Of a stretch of DNA of 64,000 nucleotides, positions 26,079 to 38,509 are shown in pieces. The notes beneath the pieces were generated by a model. It saw only the letters and a list, made by a program, of their open reading frames with translations, searched no databases and had not been told where the DNA came from. The translations under genes and the position numbers were made by a program. This DNA comes from Tetrapyrgos nigripes (taxonomy: Eukaryota > Basidiomycota > Agaricomycetes > Agaricales > Campanellaceae), in contig JAACJM010000257.1 of NCBI GenBank assembly GCA_013368315.1, positions 1-64,000 of the forward strand, given 5' to 3'. Numbering within the stretch: position 1 is the stretch's first letter; every line of letters starts with the position of its first letter.

Positions 26079-26645
26079 ATGACTGGTAAGTCATACACTT
26101 TCTCTTCTTTAACAGGTTCCCTTCATGTTTTGCGCGATAGGTTTGGAGAACTTAACTACCCAGCCATTTTCTGCTAGGAAGCTGAAGAGATTGGCGCTCA
26201 TCAAGGAGGGATTGCGAGAGAGTGTCAGTCTGTCCCAGAGTCAAGCTGGTGCGTAATGTCTACTTTCATTTCTACAATCACATTGCTAATCTAACTTATC
26301 ATTCATAGACTTGCAACAGGCTGAAGAAGCTCGTCAAGCCTCTGAAGCCCGCCTTCAAGCAGCTCACGAAGAGTACCAACGCCGTGAACAACAGGTCTCC
26401 GAATGGCTGGAGGATGTCAATTGCAGGTTTCACAACATGCAGGTGACAGTTGGTGAGTAATTCTTCTTTACCTCTAGAACTTAAGTAAATGATGAATAGT
26501 ACGAGCTGACTTTTATGAGATTCTGACTGCTATTACTCCGGGCACTCGTCTTCTGGTAGTAGCCCCTGTCCCAAAGACTTCCTTAATCCAACTTTTTGAT
26601 GAGGGTAGTCTGACCAGAATGCTGCCTTGCCATGTTGCTGAATGA
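26079..26645 (+). CDS. 134-residue coiled-coil protein, KDZ cargo
   Basis: Four exons (26079..26085, 26141..26248, 26309..26452, 26500..26645) splice in phase to 134 residues. The first exon holds only the ATG and four more bases, a micro-start exon. Residues about 38-75 are strongly heptad-like and charged ('EEARQASEARLQAAHEEYQRR'), so a coiled coil is likely. No known domain is apparent. Its position beside the transposase inside the TIRs suggests it belongs to the element. The 3' end overlaps an opposite-strand gene. Confidence 0.55.
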
Positions 26646-26743
26646 AATTCCTGAGTAGAAAGGAAAGGGTACTTGGAAAAAAAAATAGCAGAGATGCACT
26701 GTGCATGATGTCTCATTGTGATGTGAAGAATATTGTCACGATG

Positions 26744-27121
26744 ACTGGCAGGCAACAGTAAGTGGAGATAGATAGAACGAAGAAATATAGATGCACATTA
26801 GGTAGTACTTGCTGTCATACGCCTTTCTCTTCTCCTTGGCCTCAGTCTTCTCTTCCTCTGACATCTCAGCCCGACATTTGGCCATCCTTTCTCTTGCCTT
26901 CTCCAGAGCTTCGCGGCGTACTCTGAAAGGAATGAACAGATAAGATCGTGAAGTTGAGTTAGAAAAAAGATAGTGGGAAGAATATGAGAGGAAGACAAGA
27001 AAACTTACTTTCGACGGTAGCGACGGTCTGCAAGATGATGGCTACGCGCATTTCCAGCCTCCTTTTCTTCAGGTGTATGGTTGGCTTTGGCAATTGCTGA
27101 CTTGGAATGGCGTCTAGGCAT
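26744..27121 (-). CDS. Small basic protein associated with KDZ elements, 3' end uncertain
   Basis: Exons 27009..27121, 26809..26922 and from 26744 downward join in phase. The product starts 'MPRRHSKSAIAKANHTPEE' and continues with Arg/Lys/Glu-rich helices ('RREALEKARERMAKCRAEM'), then 'HRDNILHITMRHHAQ'. I know this type of protein as a recurrent hypothetical next to fungal KDZ transposases. The basic charge suggests DNA or RNA binding, but no function is established. After 26700 the frame continues to 26513 but overlaps antisense to the coiled-coil gene, so the real C-terminus is unclear. Confidence 0.45.
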
Positions 27122-27461
27122 CCCTAGGACTCCGATGATATGGCTCACTTGATGAATAAGCAAAGTTGAAGTGAGGGATGGTCAAAGAAAGGAGGAAAGA
27201 GAGGTGAGAATTACATGTAAGATTTGTTTTGACCTTTCATTCATGTTTTCCGAGTTTGCCATAAGCACTAATGTTTAATTATGCTTCCTCGCTCACACTA
27301 AAGTTTCCATAGAAGTTGATACTTAGTATTAGTATGCATACATTTGTATTGTTCGATTTTTTGGAAGCATTCTAATATCTGCTTGAGTATAAAAATGCTC
27401 TTCAAAGTAACCGATTTTGTTTTCTGAGTTCGCGATACAAATGAAAGTTATACAGGGGTAA

Positions 27462-28130
27462 GCCTTGTTTCGCGTGCCTCTGGTCAAAGCGGATGGGGCC
27501 CTCCTCGCATGTGATTTGAGGTTCTTGCGCTGTTTGGGCGACAATGTGTAATCAGGTTGGTAGGGAACATGTTCGGGTTTGGACAGAATTTTAAGAGGAG
27601 GGGTTTCACAAGTTCAGTAAGTGGCACAACTCTGGGAGTGATCGGTCGCCTATGGAGGTCAACAGTAGGGATGGCCAAGGGAACTGGCTCGTCAGTTACT
27701 TCAGGATTCTCGTCCTCAAAAAGTTGCTGTGCTATGTAGGCAGTTTGGTAGAGGTTGGTAGTGTTGAGGTTGAGTTGGATGTATTCAGCATATCATACAA
27801 TTTCATCATGTTCTTGCGTGACATCACAGCCAGCGAATTCTTTGCCTCCTCAAAGATGACATGTATCTGCAAAGGGAGCAAGTCAGCATTTTGTTGTGTG
27901 ACAATGAGACAAGATGCGTCTGACGTGTCTGGACCACTTTCCACTGCCCCAGGGTCGTTGCTGCATACTCCTGGGTCCAGACGTGCAGAAATAAAAGGGA
28001 TAGCTGGAGTGGAATCACTTACTGTCAAAGTGCATGGTCCTTGAGGTGCTGGTTGGAGGACAAGCAATCTACTTAAGCTTTTGTTGATCTATTCAACAGC
28101 GACTTCAGTGCACACGTGATAATAGATCAC
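27462..28130 (-). pseudogene. Truncated TET/JBP gene relic (N-terminal part only)
   Basis: About 650 bp are homologous, at roughly 80 percent, to the 5' half of the TET/JBP gene at 60420-61090. Shared features are a proline-rich stretch with 'PLTEL', the 'KQRKNLKS' segment, and the intron carrying gtcagcattttgttg. Similarity stops near 27462, before the catalytic dioxygenase domain, which is missing. It is a dead fragment inside the KDZ element. Confidence 0.65.
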
Positions 28131-28193
28131 ATGAAGCGTAACGCGTCGCGTTCAGTTTTGTTTCGTCTAAGACTCCAAGTCTAGCATCCTACT

Positions 28194-31100
28194 ATGGCTA
28201 AGGGCATTCGGCACAGCAACGTCAAGAAACTCCATCAAGAAATCTTCAAAGGCCCTGGCCATCTCCTCAATCTCGCTCTGGTATTCACAGATTTACACTG
28301 ACTCAGCACGCACTCCATGAGGAAGAACTTTGTCAAGTGCAACAGAATGTGACAGAATGCGGTCCAATCTGGGGGTCAGCCTTTGGTGGACTTCAGTCTG
28401 TACCAAGACCGATACCAAGACGATGACAATGACAATTTTGACATTGGGAATGATGCTGGGCCCTCAACCTTCAACGACAACGTACTAGCAGAGAATGGAC
28501 TAGGTGATGGAAGAGGAAGATTCTTACGAGGAGGAGGTACAGCTGTACCATGAAGCTACTATGGATTATCAGCGTTCATGCATGTATTGGCTTTTTTTCT
28601 TTTTGTTTAACTATTCTAATGTACAAGCAGATACTACAGAGATCCAAGGAACCGTCACAACAAGATTGTAGTTGACCAGGAACACTGGCAGGCTCAGCTT
28701 TCGGACATGGCGACTGTGTACATGGACTACATGTACCACGAGAGGAATCAGCAAGTCTTTCAGGGTGAGGTGGATGAAGGCTGGTGGGAGTACACGAAGG
28801 TAATAGATGTCTTCAGTGGTATGTCTTTAGTCTCTTCTTAGTGTTCCTTTTGACTCACATTAGCAGGATGTACGCAACAGGTACCTGTCAGAAAGTTTAT
28901 TTGTGATACATTCAAGGCTGTCAGTACTGTATGACAGGGTCTCAATCTGCACACTCAGACTCTTCCATTCCCTCACCATTCGTTGTGCCCGCCTCACCAT
29001 CCAATCATTCATATGAAGCCTCTGTGATATGTCAGGGATTGTATTTCAAAACTGCCTATGTGTACAGTTTTCTGCTGCCTACGATGCGTATCTAGCTGTC
29101 AAAAACGAAATACGAAAACACGTTAGTCATCTCCTTGGCCATTCGGATCCTGACTATCGTTGCTTGAACACTTGTCCAGCATGTCAGTATCCTGTGGAGG
29201 GCGAGGACAACTTGGAAATGGGAATGATGTGTGCCATGGATGGCAATGACTCCCTCAAACGAGTGGAGTGACGAGATCCAGCTTGGGACTCAGCAACACC
29301 AGGAAGATTGAGGGAAAGACCAGATCCTAGGACAGGAGGTGATGAGTACTTCCTGTCACCGGAGGAAGTGGACAATTGGGACCCAAAGAATTGGCCCAAT
29401 CTTCTGGGATACATGGAAGAGACAGTGGAAGAGAAGGAGAAGGAGAAGGATCTGAAGGAAGGGAAGAAGGTGTGTGAGGATAGGTGGGCAAATATGAAGG
29501 CCAGCCATACCGAGGCAGAGCAGGCCATTTATGACTGTACTGGCATATTTGCCAGTGCATGTAGGCATATGTTTGTGCTGTGGTTGGCAGATATGATCAA
29601 GAGTGCACTGTGAGTTGATAATATGTACTAACCTTTATGCAGATGAAAGTATGTGCTTTTGTTTCTTCATCGCTTTATAACAGCTGTTTAGTGAAAAGCA
29701 CAGGTTGCGCGGGTTGCCACGGGTTGCGGGTATGGGTCTTGTGGGTACGGGTACGGGTAGTGATCTCCAGACCCGTGGCCCCTTCAGGTGGCTCTAGACA
29801 CCCCAATATTGCACGCAATTAACTGTAATAATGTTGAAATAGCTTAACGGTTAACTGTGTACTGATTTGAGGACCCAATTTTTGCGAGGTCTTGAGTTCA
29901 AGCCCTGCTAGCAGCGTGACCTGTGGGTATTTTTGCGCACGGGTAGGGGTACAGGTCATGCCAAAAGTACCTGCGGGATACCCATGCAGTTCAATACAGC
30001 TGTTTGTAAGGACCGTCAACAACAAGGACAGCCTCATATACCATCGAGAATGGCATACGGGTATGACATTGGATGCCAGTTCCACAAGACACCGGAGAAG
30101 AGTCTGCTGAAGGAGTTGGCCAATGACAAAGGCCTCAAGATTGTCATTGGTTCTCTTCATGGCCATGCGCATAACTGGCAGTGCCAGCTATGCTTTCTCT
30201 TGACCTACATCAGTGGGGCTGGCCTAGAGGATCTCGAGGTCATGGAGAGGCTATTCTCCCAGTCCAATTCCCTTGCAGCAGCAACACGACACACCAGCAA
30301 GTTCCACCGCAGACAGACGATCTCTGAATGGATGTACCACCACAACAACTTCGAAGCATATGCAAATGTGAGCAAGTTTATCTATAACAACTATCACCAG
30401 GCCCTTGGGATTTTGGAGACGCAGCAAGAGGTGTACCAATGGATCGAGGACAAGCTGTTGGGGGAGATCCACTTCTTGGAGGAGAGGATGGATATCAAGG
30501 AGAGGTGGAAGGAGGATTCAGAGGAGTGGAAGAGGGCAGAGGAGATATCCAGGATGCATGAGTATCAGAGGGTGGTGGACAGGCTTGAAGGGCTGGTAGT
30601 GGCAAGGATCTTTGAGCTGTCCAAGATGCATATGGCAGGGACAGGTGAGTGATCATTTTTTACATTGCTTAAGTTACTCATCTGAGTACAATAACAGGGT
30701 ACAAAATGCGAAGACACTTAGGAAAAGCCCTCAAGACACGGTCAAAATCCATCCAAGAGGCAGTCTATCAGTACAACCTTGCCGCTGCTAAACTCACCCT
30801 GCCTTGCGATCCCCTCTCCTACGAAGATGTCATTGAGAAGACCTACCTATTGGAGCTCGACTTTCTCAAAGATACTTGAAGCGATGTGCAGGACAAGCCC
30901 TGGGTGGTACCCACAAACCGAGTTCTAGCTAACCAGTACTTCAAAGTATGGGGGGTGTGGAATGAGCTGGACCGCTTACATGTCGAGATTAAGCGTCTAG
31001 TCACATACATGAAGGAGGAAAGGGACTTCTTGACCGCCATAGAGTCCTATGTGAACCACACCGATCCAGCCCTTGCATACCAGATACACATGTATTGTTT

Positions 31101-31388
31101 AGAACAAGGACACTTTAACAACCTTCACCGTACTCAGCTTCGTGGAATCTACAAGCTTCAAGGATTCGACCCTCAAAACACCAGGTTTTTCGTAGCTGGG
31201 AAGGGAGTATGTCGGCAGACCGCATTCAGCAATGATCACCAATTCATGCAACCGGAGGACAGTATTAGACAGGGAGAAGGAGATGAGGAGTGGGAGGAGG
31301 AGGGGGGGAGGAAGAGGAGGAAGAAGCAGGTAACACTGCTACCTCTGTCCTCAACGTTGCCTTTGATAGGTCTTGATAGACTTAAATG
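28194..31388 (+). pseudogene. KDZ (Kyakuja-Dileera-Zisupton) transposase, broken
   Basis: The order matches fungal KDZ transposases. A basic N-terminus starts 'MAKGIRHSNVKK', a segment with 'DQEHWQAQL' follows, a zinc-binding 'CLNTCPACQY', then 'MDGNDSLKR', 'TGIFASACRH', 'YDIGCQF', 'LHGHAHNWQCQL' and 'GLEDLEVMERLFSQSN', and the helical C-terminus ends around 'RTQLRGIYKLQGF'. These residues cover the RNase H-like catalytic core. Breaks: frameshift(s) between 28194 and 28500, TGA at 29269-29271, a 306-bp SINE-like insertion at 29690-29995, and TGA at 30877-30879. The enzyme cannot be made from this copy. Confidence 0.88.
29680..30005 (+). mobile_element. SINE-like insertion with 10-bp target duplication in the KDZ transposase
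   Basis: ACAGCTGTTT occurs at 29680-29689 and again at 29996-30005, bracketing 306 bp that have no counterpart in KDZ transposases. Inside, tagcttaacgg (29840-29850) resembles the tRNA A box. gagttcaagcc (29894-29904) resembles the B box at the expected spacing. The flanking parts are rich in gggtacggg repeats. This fits a tRNA-derived SINE on the plus strand, though no A-rich tail is visible. Confidence 0.55.
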
Positions 31389-31585
31389 ACTCACTGTATT
31401 TTTTTTTTTGCGAATTTATTGTATTTGCGTGCTATTTATACATGTATGGTACAGTAGAAGGGCGGGACAGTGACGAGAGGGGCGGGATGACGCGTCGCCA
31501 TCAATGAGTCATCAGTATGACTCATGGAAAGCGACGGGATAGCGCCCAGACCCGCCCCCACATGTTGCCGACAGCCTCCCAGTAC

Positions 31586-31715
31586 TACTGGCACTCGTAC
31601 CCTCCCCTACCCACCTCCTGCTCCCTACAAGTCCCCCAGCTTTAACGGACTTGGGGGAGGTAAGCGATATCACCTTGTACACAAGCGGATCAACGCTCGC
31701 CTATCCGCTTGTGTA
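31586..31715 (-). repeat. Right TIR of the KDZ element
   Basis: Inverted counterpart of 24706-24835, about 90 percent alike. Confidence 0.8.
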
Positions 31716-31830
31716 GTACCCATTCCATCTCCTCCCTTTCTACTCCCCTTTACCCTCTCTCTCTTGGCCGCTGAGGGCCAATGCAACTTATAGGTAGTTA
31801 TATACTCTTTCCCGTCATTTCTTCCTTGTG

Positions 31831-32050
31831 CTCACTCCATACATAGCAGGTTTTGTTCAAATTTCTATGTACGTGGCAGGGTGTAGGGCTGTATACCAGG
31901 GCGGTTACATATGTACATGTGCAGGTATGTTTGTTTTTTCTTCTCTTACTTGTGCTCACTACTTACCAGGTTTCATTCGATTTTCTACGTGGCAGGCGTA
32001 AGGTCATAGCGTATACATATGGATACGTGCAGGTATGTCCATTTTTCTTC
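31831..32050. repeat. Two tandem ~110-bp repeats
   Basis: Units beginning gtgctcact at 31831 and 31949 both contain cgtggcagg and end with gtgcaggtatgt followed by a T-rich tract. Divergence is moderate. Confidence 0.55.
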
Positions 32051-33151
32051 TTGAGACTTCACTTCGCTCATAACCTTTTATGTGCTTTTTGGATATTTTT
32101 TTGTTCAGTGCTGCTAGGTACGTGTCATCACTTCTCCCAGACTATTCTGTGCTTAACTTAGGGCTCTTTTGTAGGTGTCGTTAGGAGAGGGACTAGGTTG
32201 TGGATACTGGGATCTCCTAGTGTAGGTTGCAGGATCACGAGTATTGGAAGGTGGGACGTTGGAGGTTGATATATGTTGTAGTCAGATACATACACTGTAC
32301 TTCAGTATATCTTGCAATACACAAATTTTGTTGATTTTTTACATATATCAGGTGGCATTCCAAAAAGCAGCACATTTGAGCATCCAGAAAGCTGTATATT
32401 CATGCATGAACGAGCGTATAATCTGAGGTATGACAGAGGTATATTCTGGTATATTCTGGTATATTTGAGTGTTCTGAAAATGCACTCGGGGGTTGTGGAA
32501 CACAGCCAGACATTTGTATTCCCGGGTATAATCCACATGGTGGAACGCCGATTATACATCTCCAGTTTTACTGATGACTATATGCCTTAGACCGACAACT
32601 CACCTTTACCTAGGCTCCTCTGCTTGTACTTCAGAGTATCGAACTTTGAAAGCCCAAGGAGACGGATCAGGCAAAGATCTGCCAAGGGATTTTACGAGTA
32701 AACTGCTTTCCTTTGTACCACTTGGAGACGCAATGGAGACGACGGTCAAACAAAGGCTGTGAGTACTTTTCAAAAAAGGAAACTTCGGAAGTTCCAATGC
32801 AACAACACCAAAAAACCGTCTCTTCCTCGCTGAACCTCTTCCACCAGGCGTAAAATCTGAAGAAATTCAGAATTTGTAGATAACGAGGTAATAAAGAGAA
32901 TACAACAGAAAAATTGGAGCTCACCTGCTGTCCAAACCCCAGAAAAAAATGAACACCAATCTTCTGACCACAAAAGTGCTCAGTTTCTGTTTGTACTTGG
33001 TGACGGACGTTGGAGTTTGGTTTTGAAAGGCTGTGGAAGGTGTGGATCCTTTCAAAAGGAACCACCCTTTCTTCCCCGTCCCCATCAATCTTCTTCCACG
33101 ACCCTCACCTAGTTCGTCCGTCAAGCTTCCTCAACACTCTAGATCATCCAA
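32051..33151. other. Intergenic, upstream of the histone H3 copy
   Basis: No gene is supported. A 62-codon frame at 32574-32762 looks exon-like but has no recognised domain. The last 120 bp, C/T-rich with tcttccacgaccctcacc, look like the 5' UTR of the histone copy. Confidence 0.4.
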
Positions 33152-33862
<711 letters not shown>

Positions 33863-33879
33863 ACTTTGTTTTAGTGGAT

Positions 33880-33950
33880 AAATTTTTTTTTTTTTGTTTT
33901 TGTGTCCCGTTTATTCGCCTTTGCACTGTAGCGTATGGTAGCGATTACAA
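33880..33950 (-). mobile_element. Second copy of the retroposon 3' end
   Basis: A T-rich run (33880-33900) followed by gtttattcgcc and ta-gc(a/g)tatggtagcga matches 21568-21610. On the minus strand it reads as a body end, AATAAA, then a poly(A) tail. It sits just beyond the histone H3 stop codon. Confidence 0.5.
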
Positions 33951-34708
33951 CCTGTATGTATCCGTATTCAAAGAGAAAATGAACGATCATGAGAAGGGGG
34001 AATATGTCTACATCGTCTGGCCCCCGAAGGGATCCTGACGGGAAAGCCGCCTAGCCACAAGGGCAATGTAGTAAGCACTCATTTGTGTGTGTTAGCTTCA
34101 AGAGTCCGTGCTGTAAGTGAGTATCATAAGTAGACCAGAGAAGAAAGAGTAATAGTAATGAGTAATGAAAAGATTATTAGAGTGTATCATGAGGAGCAAA
34201 TGTGTAGAGACTCAGAGATATGAATAGAGAGATCATAGAGCGAAGCGTGTATGAGAGAGAAGAACACCACCCGCCACCGGCCTCATCATCATTCATCATC
34301 ATCATCCTCTCGTAGCGGCGGGAGCTTACCAAAGACATGGACAAGGCGTTCGGTCACATTGATGAACCGGTATAGGGCAGCGAGACATGATCGACTGTTG
34401 AGTAGTGAGCGCAAATTCATGTTGCGGTGGCTGATATCCTGTCGTAGTCTGGTTCTGGCAGCACGATGAGCAGGCAGGCCATAACACACATTTTTTATAA
34501 AAGTATATAAAAATTGCATGGTCTAACCATGCAAGACGTTTTATAAACCACTGGATCCCCGATCTCCGGTAGGAGGAGAGACTTGCAAAACTCGAATGGC
34601 CATGATCGAACGTTTTTCTCCGGTTTTATAAGTTCTTTACCACGTTCTCGTCATGCGGTCATAATCATGCGGTCACTCTTTTTCAAATTCGTAGTCCGCC
34701 TCTTTGAC
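33951..34708. other. Intergenic, no supported gene
   Basis: Contains short AT-rich ttttataaa motifs and a small hairpin around ttgcatggtctaaccatgcaa (34517-34537). It may be the body of the retroposon whose tail is at 33880, but I cannot delimit it. Confidence 0.35.
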
Positions 34709-36409
34709 TCCAACTGCCGTCTCATCGATATACTGAATCGCTATGGACCATCGAGCACCCTGTCCAGACTACAACTGAACTATTGCTGCAGTTTCTGCAC
34801 ACGCTTTTATACTCCGTTCACTGTATTTTTGAACCTCACATATCTGAAACACTACCTCAAAAACACTATGCATCTTTCTTGGTCGGTAAACTTCTGCTTG
34901 TTGGCATTCTCCCGTACGATGGCCTTCTTGTTCCCGAACATGTCTATCATTCTAAAATTTTGTCTATGCAACATATCTTCAGTTCTGAGTTTACTGGTCA
35001 ATACACGCATGCTGTGCTGTCGCAATTCTTGGCGTCTAAGTTATCTGAAACTGATATCGGCGATAGCAACTCTGACATAGAGAATATGCACATCTCTTTT
35101 GATGCGATGGGACCTGATGAGTTACAATTTTTGCAAACCAACATACCTGCTCGTGTACAACAGAAACAGCCACCTACTTATTGTATCAAAGCTCCAGACT
35201 TTGAAGGGACATCCAAATGTTTGCGAACCATCCTATCTCGTTTTGCTCTGCGGCGAAGGTTAACTTTAGCAATCCTTGGTGATTCTGATTTAGCCTGCGT
35301 GCTTCTGATATTACAGACATCATCGAATGAATCATTTTTTTCTACTTCAACACGCGATACTGTGATCGAGAAGATTTTTCACTGTATGTTTGGTACGACT
35401 GTGTTTGAAAGCACTATGCAAAAAAAGCGAACTGAAATCGGAGATTGCTATCACTCTCTTTCCTCATCTCTTGTTACCAGTCAGTTACCCTTCGTGGGTT
35501 CCAAAGATCCTGCTGATCTCCTCCTCTACTTGCCCAACCTTTTCTACAATGCTCCCATGGCCAAAAAACCCCCCACAATCGACAAAGAACAGCTGAAAAA
35601 GGATCTTCAAGCCCATGCTGCAAAACTGTCTTCCCCGTCTAAATCAGCGTCTACATCATCTTCAACCATTGCTTCCTCCTCCTCCGCATCATCTTCCAAA
35701 ACTGTCTCTCCGCTCTTCAACTGGTCCACTGCCAGTGGTAAAGTCTTCATTCATATTTCCCATATTTCCATCATTCAACGCTAACTTCAGCACAGTTCTA
35801 GAACGCCAAGATCATTTTCAGACCCAAGGTCTTGTCCCACGTCCATGTGAGAATGTATTTCACCTCTTCCTCTTTCTCGTCTCATATCCTGTTCTAGCCA
35901 AAGGCCCTTGGCCTCTCTGCCTCATGCCTGATACCTCTGGCAAATACAAAAGGCTTGCTGGTACAAATAATCTCTCTTCGTGGTTTGTTAATGAACCTCC
36001 ATACTTCAAACCCAATGGTGAAAGGCTTCACCCTGCTTTCTATGACGATTTCTTCAAACCTGGTGCAATGTTTGCTGTCATTCTTTCTGTCAACTAGTGA
36101 GTATCCATAACACTTCCACTACTAACCACTAATATCTTCTGAAATCATCCAAGCCAAAAATGGTCCACTAACTATGCTTCCATTATCATGGAATGTGTAT
36201 GCTTTCTGCCGTCCAGACACGAAGATATGTCGTCATTCATCCAAAACTTTTATAGCGACTTCGCTATTCCCCCCCCCTTCAAACAAGAAATCTCTCAGCT
36301 CTCCACACCGATGCTTTCAGGCTCTGAACCCACAGATGAGCTGACTATGGGCGTTGAAACTCGTGTGCAGAAAAAACTTAAATTGGCTGACTCTCATAAC
36401 AATGTCTGA
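34709..36409 (+). CDS. Hypothetical spliced protein
   Basis: Three exons are supported (about 34709..35737, 35796..36096, 36154..36409), with in-phase GT-AG introns of 58 and 57 bp, ending at TGA 36409. The first exon is open for over 340 codons but its true start is not clear. An ATG at 35557 ('MAKKPPTIDKEQLKKDLQ') could instead start a shorter second gene. There is a Ser/Thr-rich linker (about 35630-35710) followed by a conserved-looking globular part with many aromatic residues ('YFKPNGERLHPAFYDDFF'). I recognise no domain. The long frame and clean splicing argue that it is or was a real gene. Confidence 0.55.
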
Positions 36410-36507
36410 TTTATATCTCTCTAAATCCATCATGTACTAGCTGCTTCGTTACTCTTCGATGAACAATATGCTCTTTCTCATCAAACGTTTCTTGTACTTA
36501 TACAATC

Positions 36508-36646
36508 TCTGTACAATTGCTAGTAGTATCCATAGTATACACTCTTCTGTCATCATTGTCTCATACTCTAACGTTTATCTCTGTATGATTACTAGTAATA
36601 TCCATGGTATACACTCTTCTGTCATCATCATCTCAAACTCTACGGA
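36508..36646. repeat. Tandem duplication, ~70-bp units
   Basis: Both units contain tccat(a/g)gtatacactcttctgtcatcat, then ctca(t/a)actcta. They start at about 36508 and 36579. Confidence 0.7.
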
Positions 36647-36649
36647 GTT

Positions 36650-37440
36650 GGGGATGCCGCGTCCCACAGCCTTAAGCATGATCAACCATAGGCACTTTTA
36701 TAAAGCACGTCCACTCGTGCGCAATTTTTTGAAAATCCAGCACCCCCTGGACCTAAAGTTCTCACGACCCTAGTGTCACCGGTCCATTGTCCATTTCCCA
36801 TTTCAGAAAGCGGCAACATCCGTCTGATTCCGCTTGTTCCATTATCAGTTCCGCGGCAAATGTTTGGACACACGTGGCAGCACAGCATCTCCCCTGCTCC
36901 TCCTCAGCTTGCCTCGTTGCTTTTCAGTTGGGCTTTTATTGTTTGCCCTCTAAATTGCTGGCATATTCCCCCTGTTCATCTCTGATGTATTAATGCGAGG
37001 CTTTGACTGGGGAAAGGTGCCACTGCTTCGCATGGCAAATTACGAGGCCCACTGGATAAGTAAAATGGTTTCATATGCAGTAAAAAATTAGATAGAGCTC
37101 AATAGCTTAATGTAATGACACCTTTAAATGACCTTGGATGGGGTGGAGGAAGCAATAGTGATTCAGAGAGCGGCTCTTGATGACTTTCGACGGCTGCTGA
37201 GGGAATGGTAAACGTGTCTGAAGCTTGTCGTGGTTGATGGGTTTGTAGTTGGCGACAGCGAAGGGAATGAATCATGACGTACTTCAATGCGTCAGTTGAG
37301 ATGGCAGTGTGCAGGCATTTCGGAGCGCTGAGGTGGCATGTAAAAGTTAGAACCCATGAGAACCTTTGGTACTCAATTGGGGGGTCGACATGAGTTAACT
37401 CGGCCTAAAGGGCCTTGTAATTTTTGATTCGCAGTACTAA
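36650..37440. other. Intergenic, no supported gene
   Basis: No convincing frame or repeat is seen here apart from short ttttataaa motifs. Confidence 0.4.
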
Positions 37441-37445
37441 TCAAT

Positions 37446-38505
37446 TCCCGTGTATGATCAAAATTTTAATTGTATGACCAAAAATCCTTCGAAATGCTAG
37501 TAGTGATCCTATTTCCCTGGGAAATGATGACGGTTATACAGTGCTTCGCAATTTCGCAATTTCAAGAGTAAGAAAGTGTGCATTCAAGGCCCAGTACTTG
37601 CAATTTATGCTGTATGACTGAAATTCTCATGTATGACCGAAATTCCTTCAAAACTGATTGATGCTAATTCTGTACATAACAAGGATATGTCTCACAGATT
37701 TGCCATTCAGAAAGCAAGAAATTGTGCGTTCCAGGTCCAGTGCAATCAATGTATACCGAAACTACCATGTATGACCAAAATTATTGTTGTATGACCAAAA
37801 TTCGTTCAGAATCGAAATACCAGTACCGTTTGCGTACGGTATGGTAATTATTTTACAATGTTTCATTCATTTTCAACACTGAGAGCAAGAAACTGTGCAT
37901 CTAAGGTCCTGTATGAGCTGGTGTATGATCAAAAGTATGAGCAAAATCCCAACTCTAGCACTGTTGAATGTTTGTAGTACACTTACTACAGTTGATTATG
38001 TTGAGCCTACAACCTGCCAGATCTCTTGAAATACACCTCAGGAGTATTTCTGTTCGATTGAAAATACTTTTATTTGGACAGCTCATTATGTGCAAATGGG
38101 ACCAGAACATGGCTTGCACCACACTGCGCCTCTTAGTCTTTGTAGTAATGGTATTGAAGGTTTATGTGGAATCATAATGCCTCTGTGATTCCTACACTCA
38201 ATGGTGAGGTTTAATACAATACTGATACACAATAGAAGATCAATGCTGTGCTCAGGGTGTACAAGGGTGGGGAATTTTGGTCAGAAGTTGAATTTTGGTC
38301 ATACAACTGAATTTTGATCATACGCAATCAGAATTCTACCCATGTATGTATCTACTATTGGTGTGATTACTTTCATAGAAAGCAGATACAGTATTTTCAT
38401 GTAAGGAACTCATGGACAAGCACCCCTTGACTGGGGAGAGTTGAAAAGAGGACCCTAGCCGGATTTCAGTCATACACTCCAAATTCTGATCATACAAATA
38501 ATTTT
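37446..38505. repeat. Array of TGTATGACCAAAATT motifs in direct then inverted orientation
   Basis: About ten copies or close variants (tgtatgaYcRaaatt) occur in the forward orientation at 37451, 37471, 37611, 37630, 37750, 37768, 37788 and 37922. Reverse-complement copies follow (attttggtcatacaa and variants) at about 38290-38325 and 38460-38500. The forward part is organised in ~150-bp units that also share aagaaa(c/g/t)tgtgcat and aggtccagt. Motifs facing inward from both sides suggest the sub-terminal binding sites of a DNA transposon, but I could not define its ends. Confidence 0.55.
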
Positions 38506-38509
38506 GTGC

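Larger units (their letters stand above)
24706..31715. mobile_element. Degraded KDZ transposon with 130-bp TIRs and cargo genes
   Basis: The segments 24706-24835 and 31586-31715 are inverted repeats, about 90 percent alike, starting TACACAAG(T/C)GGATAGG. Each contains its own hairpin around gatccgcttgtgt. Between them lie a low-complexity gene, a coiled-coil gene, a small basic protein gene, a TET/JBP relic and a KDZ transposase pseudogene. This layout agrees with described fungal KDZ elements that carry TET/JBP genes. No clean target duplication was found outside the TIRs. Confidence 0.8.

Noticed and set aside
29836..29920. Possible tRNA gene
   Set aside because: A and B box-like motifs are present but I could not fold a full acceptor stem, and the segment lies inside a 306-bp insertion with a target duplication, so a SINE is more likely.
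31440..31560. GC-rich segment with TGAGTCA-type near-palindromes as a regulatory site
   Set aside because: It lies at the inner side of a transposon TIR with no gene start nearby; short palindromes are expected by chance.
37446..38505. CRISPR-like array
   Set aside because: The motifs are short, partly paired and inverted in the second half, and the genome is eukaryotic.
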